From Hyphomonas sp. UBA5111 (GTDB lineage Bacteria > Pseudomonadota > Alphaproteobacteria > Caulobacterales > Hyphomonadaceae): a stretch of 7,993 nt of DNA. Positions 6,829 through 7,993 of this stretch are shown here, piece after piece. The notes below the pieces were generated by a model. It was not told where the DNA came from, made no database searches, and worked only from the letters and a program-made list of their open reading frames with translations. The stretch's first letter is position 1. Every line of letters begins with the position of its first letter. A program made the translations under genes and the position numbers. The stretch is from contig DHZF01000062.1 of the NCBI GenBank assembly GCA_002414505.1, positions 14,300-22,292 on the forward strand, written 5' to 3'.

Positions 6829-7601
6829 TCAGCAGGCCTCCTGGCCACGATCATATAGTTTACCTTGGTGTCGCCAGAGAGCTTCCAGCTGTCCGCAAGC
6901 GGGTTGTAGGACACGCCTATGGCGGGCTCGGTGACGAGGCCTGCGGCGGTCAGTCCGGCATCTGCCTCGTCGGGGGTTACGAATTTCGACCAATCATGCG
7001 TGCCGCGCGGCAGCCAGCCCAGCACATATTCGGCGCCGATCACAGCGGTGGCCAGCGCCTTGGCCGTCCGGTTCAGCGTGGCAACGATCATCAGGCCGCC
7101 CGGCTTCACGAGCCCGCCCGTGTCTTTCAGGAATTGGTGCGGGTCGGCAACATGTTCGACGACTTCGAGGTTCAGCACGATGTCGAAGAGCGGCTCTGCG
7201 GCCTCGATGAGGCCTTCTGCCGTCCCGGCGCGATAGTCGATGTCGAGCCCTTGTTCACGGGCATGGGTCAGGGCGGTCTTGATGTTGGCTTCGGACGCAT
7301 CGACGCCGGTCACCGAGGCGCCGAGCCGCGTCATGGGCTCGCAGACCAAGCCGCCGCCACAGCCAATGTCCAGCAGGCGCAGGCCCTCCAGCGGGCGCTT
7401 GGCGTCCGGCGCAATTCCGAAATGCTTCTCGGCCTGGTCGCGGATAAAGCGCAGGCGCACGGGATTGAATTTGTGGAGCGGGCGGAACTTGCCGCGGGGA
7501 TTCCACCAATCAGCCGCCATCGCGGAAAACTTGGCGACCTCATCCGGATCGATGCTGGGCGTGGCGGGCGCGCCGGTGGAACCGTCAACTGTAACTGTCA
7601 T
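6825..7601 (-). CDS. ubiG: Ubiquinone biosynthesis O-methyltransferase UbiG
   Basis: UbiG is the SAM-dependent enzyme that carries out both O-methylations in ubiquinone synthesis (3-demethylubiquinone to ubiquinone and the earlier polyprenyl-catechol step), acting at the inner membrane face. The 258-residue product has family landmarks: [26 protein letters not shown] (about 25-50), motif [11 protein letters not shown] (76-85) with the acidic VTGVDAS (98-103) for SAM binding, [11 protein letters not shown] (134-144) and [16 protein letters not shown] (197-212). Length fits the family. The frame is open further upstream to 7892, but that extension runs into lysC and lacks any family similarity; ATG at 7599-7601 gives the normal N-terminus. 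The Shine-Dalgarno is weak. It is the first gene of an apparent two-gene operon with the DUF924 gene and diverges from lysC. Confidence 0.95.
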   Translation of the reverse strand: MTVTVDGSTGAPATPSIDPDEVAKFSAMAADWWNPRGKFRPLHKFNPVRLRFIRDQAEKHFGIAPDAKRPLEGLRLLDIGCGGGLVCEPMTRLGASVTGVDASEANIKTALTHAREQGLDIDYRAGTAEGLIEAAEPLFDIVLNLEVVEHVADPHQFLKDTGGLVKPGGLMIVATLNRTAKALATAVIGAEYVLGWLPRGTHDWSKFVTPDEADAGLTAAGLVTEPAIGVSYNPLADSWKLSGDTKVNYMIVARRPAE

Positions 7602-7694
7602 AGCCAAAGAAACCTGTTTGATCCGGGCGTGAACACACCCTATGAGGGCGCATATAAGGGGAAATCCCTCGAAGACGACAGGATATGGGGCGAA
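7602..7694. promoter_or_regulatory. Divergent ubiG/lysC intergenic control region
   Basis: These 93 bp must contain both promoters. A tentative rightward promoter for lysC is TTGATC (7618-7623), 17 bp, then TATGAG (7641-7646); each hexamer matches the sigma-70 consensus at four of six bases. Around and after the -10 lie CCCT (7638-7641), GAGGG (7644-7648), AGGGG (7657-7661) and CCCTC (7666-7670), which can pair in alternative small hairpins. The leader is too short for a lysine riboswitch, and none is seen. Confidence 0.4.
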
Positions 7695-7993
7695 ATGGCG
7701 CGCACGGTTCTGAAATTTGGCGGCACATCCGTGGCCGACCTGGATCGCATTGCGAACGTGGCGGACATTGTAGCCGACCGCGCCGCAAAGGGCGAGCATA
7801 TGGCTGTGGTCGTGTCGGCCATGTCGGGCGAGACCAACAAGCTGGTCGGCTATGCCGAAGGTGCGGCAGGCGATGGCCTGCCCCGCGAGCAATTCGACGA
7901 CGAATATGACGTGGTGGTCGCTTCCGGCGAACAGGTGACGGCCGGCCTGCTGGCGCTGGCTTTGCGCCGCCGGGGCCTGAAGGCGCGGAGCTG
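7695..7993 (+). CDS. lysC: Aspartate kinase, N-terminal part (3' end outside window)
   Basis: Aspartate kinase phosphorylates L-aspartate with ATP, the first step towards lysine, threonine, methionine and diaminopimelate. The 99 codons present carry the amino-acid-kinase N-terminal motifs: [10 protein letters not shown] (5-14, the nucleotide-binding KFGGTS), [14 protein letters not shown] (37-50) and [18 protein letters not shown] (73-90). The C-terminal half of the kinase domain and the regulatory ACT domains lie beyond the right edge. ATG at 7695 places the KFGG motif at residue 7, as is normal. An upstream ATG at 7685 is out of frame. The ribosome site is modest (AGGA at 7680-7683 or GGGG at 7687-7690). 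The residues present do not tell which feedback type it is. Confidence 0.95.
   Translation, partial: MARTVLKFGGTSVADLDRIANVADIVADRAAKGEHMAVVVSAMSGETNKLVGYAEGAAGDGLPREQFDDEYDVVVASGEQVTAGLLALALRRRGLKARS

Noticed and set aside
7602..7892. N-terminal extension of ubiG up to 7892 on the - strand
   Set aside because: The added 97 codons cross the intergenic gap and run antisense through the lysC start; they have no UbiG similarity, and ATG at 7601 gives the usual length.
1..7993. A novel defence, mobile or CRISPR-type system
   Set aside because: No nuclease/helicase cluster, recombinase, repeat array, attachment site or tRNA is visible; every long gene falls in a known family and composition looks even across the window.

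Overview
The window reads as ordinary, gene-dense chromosome from a high-GC alphaproteobacterium. The evidence for this is the GC-rich third codon positions, the divergent ubiG/lysC pair often seen in that class, and a ubiquinone-pathway gene. The overall flavour suggests the Hyphomonadaceae/Caulobacterales, but that placement is inference. I see no tRNA, rRNA, insertion sequence, phage gene, CRISPR array or toxin-antitoxin pair.

Layout from left to right: (1) the 3' part of uvrC (nucleotide excision repair), entering from the left edge on +. (2) A TetR-family regulator on -, whose stop codon overlaps that of uvrC within one CTAG. (3) Divergent from the regulator, an MpaB/Lcp-type (DUF2236) haem oxygenase-like gene on +. 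The 112-bp gap between the two carries a 26-bp imperfect palindrome that looks like the regulator's operator. (4) A strong intrinsic terminator. (5) A membrane-anchored M20 metallopeptidase on -. (6) Divergent from the peptidase, a GPH/MelB-type cation symporter on +, preceded by a possible 15-codon leader ORF and a small inverted repeat. (7) Convergent with the transporter, a DUF924 gene on -, translationally coupled (ATGA overlap) to the ubiG gene upstream of it. (8) Divergent from ubiG, the start of lysC (aspartate kinase), cut by the right edge.

Functionally the window is a patchwork: housekeeping genes at both ends (uvrC, ubiG, lysC) flank two divergent modules. One is TetR/MpaB-like oxygenase, probably a regulator controlling itself and the oxygenase. 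The other is M20 peptidase/GPH transporter, which may share a promoter region and perhaps a substrate, although the sequence does not show which one. Nothing here amounts to a clearly new multi-gene system. The best leads are the candidate TetR operator with its uncharacterised haem oxygenase target, the leader ORF overlapping the transporter start, and the ubiG-DUF924 coupling.
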